Made by a program: the position numbers and the translations under genes. A stretch of 64,000 nt of DNA. It comes from an uncultured Oscillospiraceae bacterium (GTDB lineage Bacteria > Bacillota > Clostridia > Oscillospirales > Oscillospiraceae). The stretch covers positions 1 through 64,000 of the forward strand of contig CAKTOW010000003.1 in NCBI GenBank assembly GCA_934590325.1. Direction: 5' to 3'. The notes beneath the pieces were generated by a model, which searched no databases, was not told the DNA's origin, and saw only the letters and a program-made list of their open reading frames with translations. This document shows positions 1-8,210 of this stretch, piece by piece (the stretch's first letter is position 1; each line of letters starts with the position of its first letter).

Positions 1-470
1 AGCAAACCTGCAACTATACATTGAAAATGTTTGCAACGTTAACAAATAGCCCGTTATTGTTTGATCGCAGCCTGTGCAGCAATATAACTATGGCAAGTTA
101 ACTGTTTATACCCTTCCATGTGCCTTTCAGGGTGCCATAGCTATACTCGTGCTGGGTGCTTACCAAGCAGACCTGCAACTATACATTGAAAATGTTTGCA
201 ACGTTAACAAATAGCCCCTTATTGTTTGATGGCAGCCTGTGCAGCAATATAACTATGGCAAGTTAACTGTTTATACCCTTCCATGTGCCTTTCAGGGTGC
301 CATAGCTATACTCGTGCTGGGTGCTTACCAAGCAGACCTGCAACTATACATTGAAAATGTTTGCAACGTTAACAAATAGCCCCTTATTGTTTGATGGCAG
401 CCTGTGCAGCAATATAACTATGGCAAGTTAACTGTTTATACCCTTCCGTGTGCCTTTCAGGGTGCCATAG
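1..470. repeat. 165-bp tandem repeat array carrying attachment cores
   Basis: Three head-to-tail copies with a 165-bp period start at 1, 166 and 331; the third stops at 470, where the sequence changes to unique element DNA. The window edge cuts the array, so more copies may lie outside. Copies 2 and 3 are almost identical. Copy 1 differs at a few bases, including one in the attachment core and one just before it. Each unit carries a copy of the sequence found at the ppdK 3' end. This is not a CRISPR array, because the repeats abut without unique spacers. Confidence 0.95.
387..407. other. Left attachment core (innermost copy)
   Basis: The 21-bp core beginning TTGTTTGATGGC and ending CTGTGC matches 50302-50322 exactly. 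Copy 222-242 is identical and copy 57-77 has one substitution. The bases just left of the core read, on the minus strand, as the stop codon TAA directly after the codons for Ala-Ala-Ile-Lys-Gln. This is what an uninterrupted ppdK end should look like, so the left flank probably derives from the original attB side. Confidence 0.8.
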
Positions 471-496
471 TGATATTTCTCTATATATTGTCATTC

Positions 497-521
497 GCTA
501 ATACTGACTATCTGCATTAGC
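497..521. promoter_or_regulatory. Inverted repeat upstream of Xre regulator
   Basis: GCTAAT at 497-502 pairs with ATTAGC at 516-521 across a 13-base centre. It lies upstream of the Xre-type regulator and just inside the left end of the element. A role as an operator or recombination-directionality site is an inference from position. Confidence 0.4.
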
Positions 522-550
522 AAATCTGTATTGATGTGGTTCTAATCCAT

Positions 551-570
551 ATAATGCTTATAAGCATTAT
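551..570. promoter_or_regulatory. Perfect 20-bp palindrome, likely operator
   Basis: ATAATGCTTATAAGCATTAT is a perfect 20-bp palindrome ending 22 bases before the chosen start of the Xre-type regulator. Autoregulation through such a site is common for this family, but binding is not shown here. Confidence 0.6.
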
Positions 571-592
571 AGAGGAAGTGCAGGTAACCACT

Positions 593-925
593 ATGATTGA
601 TAAGCGGATCGGAAAACGAGTAAAAGAATGCCGTGAGCGTCTTGGCATCACGCAAGAGGAGCTTGCCGAAAAGACCGGCTTGACCACGAACTACATTTCT
701 ACTGTTGAACGTGGCATGTCCTTTCCTCGCTGCGAAAAGCTCATCATTCTACTCAACGGCCTTGAAACCTCTGCCGACTCCATTTTCTGTGATGTACTTG
801 ACTATGCTAGTGAATACAAGGCAAGTGAATTGTCGAAATCTCTTTCAACCTTATCCCCAGATGCTCAAAAGCGTATCTTACAAATGGTAGAGCTTATGAT
901 CAAGCAAGAGTCCGAAAATAAATAA
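593..925 (+). CDS. Xre-family helix-turn-helix regulator
   Basis: This 110-residue protein has an N-terminal HTH_3 fold: RIGKRVKECRERLGITQEEL followed by a recognition helix region with TTNYISTVERG. Such proteins usually repress integration or conjugation functions of mobile elements. The C-terminal half is short and helical, with no recognised ligand domain. The start at 593 is preceded by AGGTAACC at usual spacing. An upstream in-frame methionine exists, but using it would extend the protein through the palindrome. It is one of three plus-strand genes proposed in the element, facing the integrase, and may set the switch between integration and excision. The annotation is firm for the fold and inferred for the role. 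Confidence 0.85.
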   Translation: MIDKRIGKRVKECRERLGITQEELAEKTGLTTNYISTVERGMSFPRCEKLIILLNGLETSADSIFCDVLDYASEYKASELSKSLSTLSPDAQKRILQMVELMIKQESENK

Positions 926-1073
926 CAAGTCCAAAATGAAATTAACTAGTCCAGAACCTGCTAAAATTTCTAGCAGGTTCTTTCAATTTCCGCCACAATT
1001 CGACAAATCTCTCTGCTATACTGTGTATTAGAGAACGATAAACAAACGCTAATATACAGAAAGAAGGACTTAC

Positions 1074-1595
1074 ATGAAAACTGTCTCCTGTGCTTTTACC
1101 GGCCACCGCCCCCAAATCTTGCCGTTTGGTTTCAATGAAACTGACAGCCGTTGTATTGCTCTTAAACGGGCTTTACACGACCAAATCATCAATCTCATTG
1201 AGACTAACGGTGTCACTCATTTCATCTCTGGCATGGCTATCGGTGTTGATATGTTTGCTGCTGAACTCGTCTTGGACCTAAAGTCCATATACCCAAACAT
1301 TACGCTCGAGTGTGCCTTCCCCTGTGAAACTCAGGCTGCTAAATGGTCAGAAAACCTGCGTGACCGCTATTTTGACATTGCATCTAAATGTGACAAGGAG
1401 ACACTTATTCAGCACCCGTATTCTATTGACTGCATGGACAAGAGAAACAAATATATGGTTGATAATGCCGACTATGTTCTAGCCGTTTGGAATGGCAGTC
1501 ACAGCGGAACCGGTGCCACAGTAAACTATGCCATTCGTCAAGGCAAGCCTGTCATAGCAATCAACCCAGTAACCCTTAATGTTGACAAACTATAA
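1074..1595 (+). CDS. SLOG-family protein (DUF1273/YoqJ-like)
   Basis: The 173-residue protein starts with a FTGHRP motif and contains a glycine-rich FISGMAIGVDMFAAE segment and a later GTGATVNYAIRQGKPV segment. This order is typical of the DUF1273/YpsA-YoqJ branch of the SLOG superfamily, Rossmann-like proteins thought to bind nucleotides or nucleotide-derived ligands. The start has a clear AGAAGGA ribosome site. It is transcribed in the same direction as the upstream Xre regulator and converges on the integrase, with a bidirectional hairpin between them. Its ligand is unknown. A role in sensing a nucleotide signal for the element is a guess from its place beside the recombination genes. Confidence 0.8.
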   Translation: MKTVSCAFTGHRPQILPFGFNETDSRCIALKRALHDQIINLIETNGVTHFISGMAIGVDMFAAELVLDLKSIYPNITLECAFPCETQAAKWSENLRDRYFDIASKCDKETLIQHPYSIDCMDKRNKYMVDNADYVLAVWNGSHSGTGATVNYAIRQGKPVIAINPVTLNVDKL

Positions 1596-1602
1596 AAAGA
1601 AA

Positions 1603-1629
1603 GACGCTGCCCACAAACTGAGCAGCGTC
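1603..1629. terminator. Bidirectional terminator
   Basis: GACGCTGC at 1603-1610 pairs with GCAGCGTC at 1622-1629, with A-rich sequence on the left and five T on the right, so it can act for both converging genes. Inside the main stem a C (1611) faces an A (1621), then two more pairs follow. Confidence 0.8.
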
Positions 1630-1633
1630 CTTT

Positions 1634-3520
1634 TTAGACCTTTGTTGTCCTAACGTACACATCAACCAGAAGGTCTGTCCACCTTCCTGGTCTCACATGA
1701 GTACCACACTTATCCCTAAGCTTTTGAGCCTCTTCAAAGGGAATTGTGAAAGCAAAAGCGTGAGCGTAATATTTATCCCTGACCTCTATAGCATTTTTGG
1801 CTGCATCAGCATAGTTCACTATGCGTGTGCTCGTCTTATCAGAGCCATACCCCCGCATCGGGAACAGTTCCGGTGTTGCCGTCTGTGCATCGCCAGTAAC
1901 ATTCACAAGCCACTCAAAGCAATGATCGCTTTGCACAATCACACGATCAATAAACTTCTCCACCGTTTCATTGTCAAGCTGAGTGCCAGACACATTTATC
2001 ATTCTCTGCATCTTCTTGAGGAATGCCCCTGCCTCATCCTTGTCAATCTTCTGTTCTTCGGCACACTCGCTGATGATTTCCTTTTGCTTCTCAATCGCCG
2101 CCGTGTATGCAGCATACTTGGACGTGAACACATCATGATCAATCTTGTCATCGGTGTAAAGGTCTAGTAATCGGTCTCTTTGCCTTGTAATTTTTCTTAT
2201 CTGAGCCTCACACCTATCAGCAATGCTGATAGTACTGCTTTTCTTTTCTTGCTCTCGCTCGTCCATTTCATCAAAAGCATTTATCACAGCATCAAAGTGT
2301 GTCTTCCAGATGCCCTTGAACACCAACATGCCCATCAACTCAAATTGCCATGCCGGAATACTTCTAACGTCACATGCACCTTCTGTATCAAGGTGCAGCT
2401 GTTTTCTCCGTTCTGTTGAACCATCAATACTTCTATGCCTACATGCGTAAAAAATGTTTTGGCTCTTATTATCTGCTGACGCTCTACCTTCTTTTTTGAA
2501 ACGGCTACCGCAGCTGCACATGAGCTTCTGTGTCCATTTATCAGTTGGAGCTTTCCCGCCATGGTTCTTAGGTGACAACTTAGACCTATCAGCCTTTATT
2601 CTCTGCACTATGTTGAATGTCTCTTCGTCAATGATAGGTTCAAAGTCCCCGTTTATTAACTCGTGTTCCTCCTTTGGAATTGTCTTGATCTTCCCTGTAA
2701 GGTAGTCCACAACTTCCGTCTTATGCTGTAACTGTTTGCCTATGTACATTGGATTTGCTAACATTTTGGAAAGAGTGCTGTCATGCCACTTCACTTGACC
2801 AGAAGAATTCTTACGGCCTTCCTGAGTAAGCTTAATCCTAATCTGAGTCAGCCCATAGCCTTCCTTGTACAGTTCAAAAATTCGCCTTACTGTCTCTGCT
2901 TCTTCTTCGTTGATAATGAATGTCGGAACAGACTTATCCCCGATTTTGCCAATCTTGTCCTTGTCATGCACTCCACGCACTCTTGTATAGCCAAGGATAT
3001 TGCCTGTTCCATACAGCACACCGTTCTTACGAGCGATATGCTGCCCAGCTTTAACACGCTCACTAATCTTGCGGCTTTCCTCTTGTGCCAAGCCTGCCAT
3101 AATTGTGAGCTTCACTTCACCACCATCATGATCCTGAATGAAGCGGATGTTGTCATTTACGAAATAAACTTCAACACCTTTTTCCTTGAGCTCGCGTGCA
3201 TATTTCAATGTTTCCATAGTATTTCTGGCAAAGCGGCTGACCTCTCTGGTCACGATCATGTCAATCTTGCCAGCCTTTGCATCTTCTATCATCCTGAGGA
3301 AGTTCGGACGCTTTTGGGCCTGCGTACCCGTAATACCACGATCCGTATAAGTGTTCACTGAACCCACAACCTTCCAGTTAGGGTTCTTTCTCAAAAGATC
3401 CTCATACCATTGCAACTGATTTTCAAATGCTTGCTGCTGCATTTCATGCTCTGTTGAAACACGACCATATATCGCTACTCGTATCACGGTGTCTTTTGTT
3501 ACTGCTTTCCAGTCAATCAT
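1634..3520 (-). CDS. Large serine recombinase (integrase)
   Basis: At 628 residues this has the usual length and order of a large serine integrase: an N-terminal resolvase domain with RVAIYGRVST (nucleophile Ser22) and VSRFARNTME, a central recombinase domain containing GNILGYTRV, then a zinc-ribbon region beginning CSCGSRFKKEG, and a coiled-coil tail of charged residues from about 440 to 500. It lies about 1.2 kb inside the left attachment core and is read toward that end, so it is the obvious candidate for integrating and excising the element at ppdK. Large serine enzymes usually need only short core identity, so the 21-bp shared core is longer than expected and may serve to restore the ppdK end. 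Confidence 0.93.
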   Translation of the reverse strand: MIDWKAVTKDTVIRVAIYGRVSTEHEMQQQAFENQLQWYEDLLRKNPNWKVVGSVNTYTDRGITGTQAQKRPNFLRMIEDAKAGKIDMIVTREVSRFARNTMETLKYARELKEKGVEVYFVNDNIRFIQDHDGGEVKLTIMAGLAQEESRKISERVKAGQHIARKNGVLYGTGNILGYTRVRGVHDKDKIGKIGDKSVPTFIINEEEAETVRRIFELYKEGYGLTQIRIKLTQEGRKNSSGQVKWHDSTLSKMLANPMYIGKQLQHKTEVVDYLTGKIKTIPKEEHELINGDFEPIIDEETFNIVQRIKADRSKLSPKNHGGKAPTDKWTQKLMCSCGSRFKKEGRASADNKSQNIFYACRHRSIDGSTERRKQLHLDTEGACDVRSIPAWQFELMGMLVFKGIWKTHFDAVINAFDEMDEREQEKKSSTISIADRCEAQIRKITRQRDRLLDLYTDDKIDHDVFTSKYAAYTAAIEKQKEIISECAEEQKIDKDEAGAFLKKMQRMINVSGTQLDNETVEKFIDRVIVQSDHCFEWLVNVTGDAQTATPELFPMRGYGSDKTSTRIVNYADAAKNAIEVRDKYYAHAFAFTIPFEEAQKLRDKCGTHVRPGRWTDLLVDVYVRTTKV

Positions 3521-3557
3521 ATCTTATTGTGACCCTCCAAACTCAGTTATTGACTTA

Positions 3558-4355
3558 CTACTTAGACCTCTCCTTTAATGTGTCGATAATATTCTGAATG
3601 TCTTTATTCATGCTTTCTACACGTTCTTGGTTCTGCTCAACCTGAGGCACATATTCTTTCGTGGTATCATAGTCGAGATAGAGCGCGCCACAGTACGCCA
3701 CATTGATCATATTTATCGCTCTTGGACTCAGCAAAGCCTTGGCATCATCGGTTATAGACCTAAGGAACTCAGAACAGATTGTAGCCAGTTTGTTCCATGC
3801 CAAATGATCCTTTTCACACGGCCTGATATTAAACTCAGAGAGCCATTCTTCAAGAGAATGTGTTGCACTTTTAAGCTCGGGATCATTCAAAATCCGCTGT
3901 GCCTCATCAGCCGGAATATGTGACAGTGCCTCACCGTTTGTATGTCCAACATCCCCAGGGCAATAGTTTGGCTGCGTAAAATAAGAGTAGTGTTGATCCT
4001 TGCCGATGACCATTCTTCCCAGCGGATAGATGGCACAGACCGCCGGTTTCTCAGATTGGACTGTACACTTCCCCTTACGAAGTAAACTACAGCTGCCATC
4101 TGGCCTCTCCCGCAGGTAGAGCAGTGGCAATTTTGAGTCCTTTCCAATGCCAAATGTCGTGTATTTGTCTATTGCCTCAGGCACACTCACTTCAAGCTTC
4201 TTTGCTATACGGAAAGTGTCTGCACCAGTCAGTAAAATGCTCTCTGACCGGTTCCGACAGCAGTTTCCGCACATCTGGCACTGAAACACGAACTTGTCCT
4301 CAGGCTTCAAAATGTGGGCGAGGTAATACCTCGCTCTGTCAAATTCATTGCTCAT
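3558..4355 (-). CDS. YkgJ-family cysteine-cluster protein
   Basis: The 265-residue protein carries CQMCGNCCR near residue 30 and a second cluster with KCTVQSEKPAVCAIYPLG. This is the arrangement of YkgJ-type proteins, which bind zinc or iron-sulfur through these cysteines; biochemical roles in the family are poorly known. I chose the start at 4355 because GGAGGTATTGGTG precedes that methionine; longer open sequence upstream lacks support. The gene lies 37 bases downstream of the integrase start on the same strand and may share its transcription. Why a mobile element carries it is not clear. Confidence 0.75.
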   Translation of the reverse strand: MSNEFDRARYYLAHILKPEDKFVFQCQMCGNCCRNRSESILLTGADTFRIAKKLEVSVPEAIDKYTTFGIGKDSKLPLLYLRERPDGSCSLLRKGKCTVQSEKPAVCAIYPLGRMVIGKDQHYSYFTQPNYCPGDVGHTNGEALSHIPADEAQRILNDPELKSATHSLEEWLSEFNIRPCEKDHLAWNKLATICSEFLRSITDDAKALLSPRAINMINVAYCGALYLDYDTTKEYVPQVEQNQERVESMNKDIQNIIDTLKERSK

Positions 4356-4439
4356 CACCAATACCTCCTTCAAAAATGTTGAGGGAGTGTACAGCGTGAT
4401 GCCACATTTCGCAACTATTAAATCTACTTGAAAAGTCAG

Positions 4440-4478
4440 AAAACAGCTGCCCGCATCTCTCTGTCGGACAGCCGTTTT
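4440..4478 (-). terminator. Terminator after 4511-5230 gene
   Basis: An imperfect hairpin AAAACAGCTGCCC / GGACAGCCGTTTT follows the unknown gene in its direction of transcription. Two positions in the stem are C facing A or A facing C on the plus strand, which become G-U wobbles in the minus-strand RNA. Confidence 0.6.
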
Positions 4479-4510
4479 CATTCTCAACTAGTCTTTCTAC
4501 TGCCCCATAA

Positions 4511-5230
4511 TTACTTATCTTTTGTGTCCAAATGGCTCAGTGCATCATTTTCCCCATTTAGAAAATCACGCACAATCTCAAATTTCAAACGCTCATCCAG
4601 TGTCGGTGCTGCACAACTCGCAATGTAATTGATGTAGCCCACTACATCTGCATACTTGGCGCTGATGTCTTTTTCGCACTGCTTGATTGCGCCCTTTCTG
4701 TATGGAGCTATGGCTACCAAGAAGTCACAAATCTCATCGTCTGTCGGAGCTATGCTGTTAATGCGCCTTGGCAGTTTCACTGTAACAGCATCTGTCAACA
4801 CGGAGTCCTGCTTGTACTTCTCCATTGCATCATGCAGCAAATCCCAGTAGTGCTTCATGTCAGCCTTCTGCGGCAGCTCCATGACGTAGTAGATCATATC
4901 GTCAGGGAATACCGTAGTAATAACCTTCTTACGGCAATAATCCATGCCACTTACAAGCGTGGCTACTGGACGCGCCTTGTCTGGGTTTTCCTCGTTGTAC
5001 GCATTGAACGCTCCCCCCGCAGTCATATAAGGGCTGCGAATGTAAATCTTAGTGGCCTCATTCAGCAACTTGGAGTTCATCATAAACTCCAAGTACCGAC
5101 GCAGAAACTCCACGTGGTCATCGGGCAGATTTTTACGTTGCAATACGCCGTGCGGCCTCTTTGTCATGTTTCCATCAGCATCGGTAAAGGCTGCGTATAA
5201 TGCCTTCGTCTGCTTAATCAACTTTGACAT
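4511..5230 (-). CDS. Unknown protein, 239 residues
   Basis: I do not recognise this protein. It is soluble-looking and mixed helical, with no signal peptide or membrane segment. The start at 5230 is set by GGAGGTTTTAAGC just upstream, six codons inside the longest open frame. It stands alone between a terminator on its downstream side and a long non-coding region upstream. The C-terminal third, after PTDDEICDFLVAIAPYRKG, is helix-rich. No catalytic motif is visible. Confidence 0.75.
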   Translation of the reverse strand: MSKLIKQTKALYAAFTDADGNMTKRPHGVLQRKNLPDDHVEFLRRYLEFMMNSKLLNEATKIYIRSPYMTAGGAFNAYNEENPDKARPVATLVSGMDYCRKKVITTVFPDDMIYYVMELPQKADMKHYWDLLHDAMEKYKQDSVLTDAVTVKLPRRINSIAPTDDEICDFLVAIAPYRKGAIKQCEKDISAKYADVVGYINYIASCAAPTLDERLKFEIVRDFLNGENDALSHLDTKDK

Positions 5231-6480
5231 GCTTAAAACCTCCATCTCTACACCTGTTTTTCAGGATTTTTTTCTTAGTTTCCAATTTCTCGTTTACCCC
5301 ATCGGTTTCTTTTTCCCAAACCCCCCGAAAAAGCTTGTGAAATCAGCCCTTCCGGAAAATATCTCCCAATCACAATCCCCTCACTTTCAAGAAAAATTTT
5401 TTATACCCCTTTTTCTTTAAGAAGATTATCTTTAAGATAATTTCTCTTATTTCAATGTATAGATCCTTGTTCCTCACAGGAAAATTGAATGTATATCTCA
5501 TATCGGTGTTCTTCGCGTCAAAACCGTGTTCATTTCACTCTGAATGCTTATTGCACATACAAATAAACCTTGTCAGCCCATTTCGCTGATCCACCTTGTG
5601 CCCTACATGTATCTACCGTTCCAATGCCTGTGCGTTTGTCAAAAGCTACTTTCCAACTGTCTTTTTTCATCTCAACAAGCTAATGAAATGCACTCAAAAT
5701 GGCTTTACCCATCGGCATTTACGAATATCCCTTGAATGATTAAATTGGTATCAACATGTTCTTTTACTGCCATAAAAATAATGCCCTACCTCAGCTTGCA
5801 CAGAACATCAGTACCCAATAAGTCATAGGACTAAATTGCTATCAACTAGTCCATTTGCTGTTCTCAAAAAATCGACATTTTTTAGTTGTGGCACATAATG
5901 CCACTCAAAAATCGGAATGTCTAAATTGCTATCAACTAGTCCATTTGCTGTCCTCAAAAAATCGACATTTTTTAGTTGCGGCACATAATGCCACTCAAAA
6001 ATCGGAATGTCTAAATTTTCTCAACTAGTCAAAGTCGAGTTTATTTTATTTCCATCTTTCCCTCTTTTCTGGCCCATCGCTAATAAGTCCATTTTGACAA
6101 CCCATGCCTATTTTTGTGGTCACAGCACCCATCTTCATTGTCCTGCTATGCCTCCCAGGGCTAATGACTAAATTTGTCTCAACATGTTCTTTCCCTGCTT
6201 CAAAATCCAGACCACTTTTTCATTTTGTCAGTCAGAATATGCAATGCTCTACCAGCTGATCAACACATGTTTAACTTCCATTATCATGATGTGTATGAGC
6301 CAACATGCCTAACCACTTTCTTAGACCACAAATTTCAGCAGCAATGTATGTGACCGTTTTACATTAACCCTCTTCACCATTTCACAACAAAAATCACCTT
6401 TTACACTAACCCCATCAAAACTTGGTAATGTATGTTTGCCGTTTACATTAACCGTGCTAAAAACCAAAAGGATATAAAAA
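5231..6480. other. Non-coding repeat-rich region of 1.25 kb
   Basis: No convincing gene is present. The stretch holds pyrimidine-rich runs on the plus strand, a 17-bp perfect palindrome at 5425-5441 (ATTATCTT, T, AAGATAAT), a 90-bp tandem repeat, and repeated short palindromes ACTAGT and ACATGT within a TCAAC[AT] context (5754, 5844, 5934, 6022, 6180). Near 6343 and 6427 it has paired blocks beginning AATGTATGT and ending TTTACATTAACC. It may be a regulatory or transfer/replication site; nothing in the sequence proves which. Confidence 0.6.
5831..6030. repeat. 90-bp direct tandem repeat, 2.2 copies
   Basis: Copies start at 5831 and 5921 with only two or three differences, and a third partial copy begins at 6011. 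Each unit contains CTAAATTGCTATCAACTAGT and a pair of short inverted repeats (TGGCACATAATGCCA). It lies inside the long non-coding region and overlaps no gene. Confidence 0.9.
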
Positions 6481-6513
6481 CAAGCTGCACAGGTAATAAA
6501 CCCATGCAGCTTG
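6481..6513 (-). terminator. Terminator of the 6526-7529 operon
   Basis: CAAGCTGCA at 6481-6489 pairs with TGCAGCTTG at 6505-6513; five A on the left give a U tract on the minus strand. One C-A position (6490/6504) lies inside the stem, a U-G wobble in the transcript. Confidence 0.85.
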
Positions 6514-6525
6514 CTCTTTCAATTT

Positions 6526-6768
6526 TCACTTCTGTTTGCAAATGAACCAGTCACTGCTATTGATTGTTTCTCCGCGCATATCACGGATGGCCTCGTCCAA
6601 TCCGCAAATATTGCACACATAAATATCAGCGTGTCGGCTCAGAGCGTTATGTGTTATCTGCTTGTCCATCCGGTGCTTACCACAGCGAGGGCAAATCGGT
6701 GACTTCGTTTCCTGCTGTGACTTTGCGGCTGCATTGATCATTTGCAGGTAGTCTTGTTCTGTTTTCAT
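6526..6768 (-). CDS. Small zinc-ribbon protein
   Basis: The 80-residue product has CPRCGKHRM and, 23 residues later, CNICGLDEA, a four-cysteine zinc ribbon. It has no signal peptide. The start at 6768 follows GAGGCTACC; a longer frame would overlap the previous gene. It is the last gene of a three-gene minus-strand operon, seven bases after the 116-residue gene. Such small zinc-ribbon proteins are common in mobile elements and plasmids, usually without a known function. A nucleic-acid-binding role is possible but not shown. Confidence 0.75.
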   Translation of the reverse strand: MKTEQDYLQMINAAAKSQQETKSPICPRCGKHRMDKQITHNALSRHADIYVCNICGLDEAIRDMRGETINSSDWFICKQK

Positions 6769-6775
6769 GGTAGCC

Positions 6776-7126
6776 TCACTCAATGTACTCACCGACAAAC
6801 TGCGGCGCACCATCTACAATCAGTGCCATCAGGTACAAATTACGGTAGTCCTTTTTTGTCTCTGCCCAGTGCTGACAGATTTCCTCATTCGAGTCAAACC
6901 GCCGCATGGTCATGTGCCCCTCAGGAGGCACCTTGATAAACCAAAAGCCGTCCTTAATGTCGTTTGACAGCTTATCCCACTCAGGCCGGTGATCCCGCAA
7001 CAGCTCAGAGCTGACCGTGATGGAATTGGCTGATTGCCTTACGCAGCGGTGCTTTTTTATATCTTCTGCTGTCAGTGGTGCGCCAGCCCAGTTCAGGACT
7101 ATTTTTAAGAGATCATATCCGTTCAT
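6776..7126 (-). CDS. Unknown protein, 116 residues
   Basis: I do not recognise this gene. It has a strong GGAGGGACACGAA ribosome site, no membrane segment, and a C-terminal region with several aromatic residues (DGFWFIKVPPEGHM, then NLYLMALIVDG). It sits between the DUF3846 gene (13-base gap) and the zinc-ribbon gene (7-base gap), so the three are very likely co-translated. The context suggests a shared task, but no reaction can be assigned. Confidence 0.75.
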   Translation of the reverse strand: MNGYDLLKIVLNWAGAPLTAEDIKKHRCVRQSANSITVSSELLRDHRPEWDKLSNDIKDGFWFIKVPPEGHMTMRRFDSNEEICQHWAETKKDYRNLYLMALIVDGAPQFVGEYIE

Positions 7127-7139
7127 TTCGTGTCCCTCC

Positions 7140-7529
7140 TTAGAAGAAAAACATACTCATCATCATAGACTGTGCTACTTCTTCCTCGCTGATGTCTTCC
7201 GGCTCTGCAAATCGAGCTGTGTACTTCTCCATCTTGTCTTGCGGCAAGGACGCCAAGTTCTCACCGTCAGTTCCTACGACATAGAAATCGCCAACCAGCA
7301 CGTCCTGTCCGAACCGGCGATTAGGCTCAAAGCCAATGAGCTTACCCTCATCGTTCAGGAGCAGGTCTACGCCTTCTTCCACGCCGACCAACTGGATCAG
7401 GTGATGGTAGTCCTCCACTCCGTTGCTTACGGCTTCTTGCAGAGCCGACAACTCATTTTTCAGTGTGACTACTTCCGGTTTCTTATGAGGGCTGACCTTG
7501 AGCACAGTGATTTCCTTCTCTTTGCACAT
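7140..7529 (-). CDS. DUF3846-type protein
   Basis: The 129-residue protein begins ITVLKVSPHKKPEVVTLKNE after a short leader and continues with ALQEAV and a central NRRFGQDVLVGDFYVVG segment. This pattern matches the DUF3846 family, small proteins found widely on Firmicute conjugative elements and phages, with no known function. It is the first gene of a three-gene operon, with a GGAGGTAGCGG ribosome site. The C-terminal tail is unusual in ending MMMSMFFF. Family assignment is by recognition of the N-terminal motif and has not been searched. Confidence 0.75.
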   Translation of the reverse strand: MCKEKEITVLKVSPHKKPEVVTLKNELSALQEAVSNGVEDYHHLIQLVGVEEGVDLLLNDEGKLIGFEPNRRFGQDVLVGDFYVVGTDGENLASLPQDKMEKYTARFAEPEDISEEEVAQSMMMSMFFF

Positions 7530-7916
7530 AAACCGCTACCTCCGCTTTCAAAATTAGGGCGGCATCGTACACGAATTTTCCTTGAAAATCAAGCCTTTTT
7601 TCACCCAAAATTCTTGCAAATATAGCACCTCTAATATTCTCTATATGCCTCTGTGCAATGCTCGTTTCTGATAGAATTAAAAAGGTCTTTTCAGGTCACC
7701 ACCAACTACCCAACTTATCTCCCTATACCCACCCTCCAAAATAACACCGTGTACACCCCTTAAAATTGCAAATGAACACCCTTTTCCAATCACCATGAGC
7801 AACACCTATTTTCGTGGACAACCAATCGCTTTTCTACAGCAAATCTACTTTATTTTTCTTATCATCATTCGCTTACTCAAAATACCTTTTATCTAAAATT
7901 GTCGAAAAATAAAGAT
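7530..7916. promoter_or_regulatory. Promoter region of the DUF3846 operon
   Basis: This AT-rich intergenic stretch of about 390 bases has no supported gene. It should hold the minus-strand promoter for the operon beginning at 7529. An AAATCTACTTTATTTTT block at 7842-7858 resembles sequences upstream of the genes starting at 18035 and 49088, so a common element promoter is possible. Confidence 0.4.
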
Positions 7917-7947
7917 AGGGTGTTCAGCCAATGTAGCCGAACACCCT
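7917..7947 (-). terminator. Terminator of the 7969-9468 operon
   Basis: AGGGTGTTC pairs with GAACACCCT; an A-C position next in the stem is a G-U wobble in the minus-strand RNA. A-rich plus-strand sequence on the left supplies the U tract. Confidence 0.85.
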
Positions 7948-7968
7948 GACGCTATTTCTTTAATCTAG

Positions 7969-8187
7969 TTAGTGCCTGTCAAAGAACTCCCGTGCCGCTG
8001 CATAACTCTCAAATGCTACATCTTCATAACAAATATATCTGGCAGCATCGGACAGTTCATTTAGTGTAAACTGGTTTAAGTCAAGCCCTTTAATCACTGA
8101 CCTAGCGATCTTGTTATATGGGAATGACTTCATATCTGAAATGTACTGGCATCCAACCCTCTTGTGCATTGTCTCAAATAAGTCCAT
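7969..8187 (-). CDS. Unknown protein, 72 residues
   Basis: This small acidic-to-neutral protein has no recognised motif. It has a GGCGGG ribosome site and lies 23 bases after the 209-residue gene, ahead of a strong terminator, so it is the last gene of a three-gene operon. The sequence is helical with several tyrosines near the C-terminus (CYEDVAFESYAAAREFF). A function cannot be given. Confidence 0.65.
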   Translation of the reverse strand: MDLFETMHKRVGCQYISDMKSFPYNKIARSVIKGLDLNQFTLNELSDAARYICYEDVAFESYAAAREFFDRH

Positions 8188-8210
8188 ACCACACCCGCCT
8201 TGTATCTCTA

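Noticed and set aside
1..470. CRISPR array
   Set aside because: Units are contiguous 165-bp repeats without unique spacers, and no cas genes are present.
7795..7896. Short hydrophobic plus-strand frame of 33 residues
   Set aside because: It would make one membrane helix, but there is no ribosome site and its direction is opposite to the neighbouring genes. The hydrophobicity follows from T-rich sequence.
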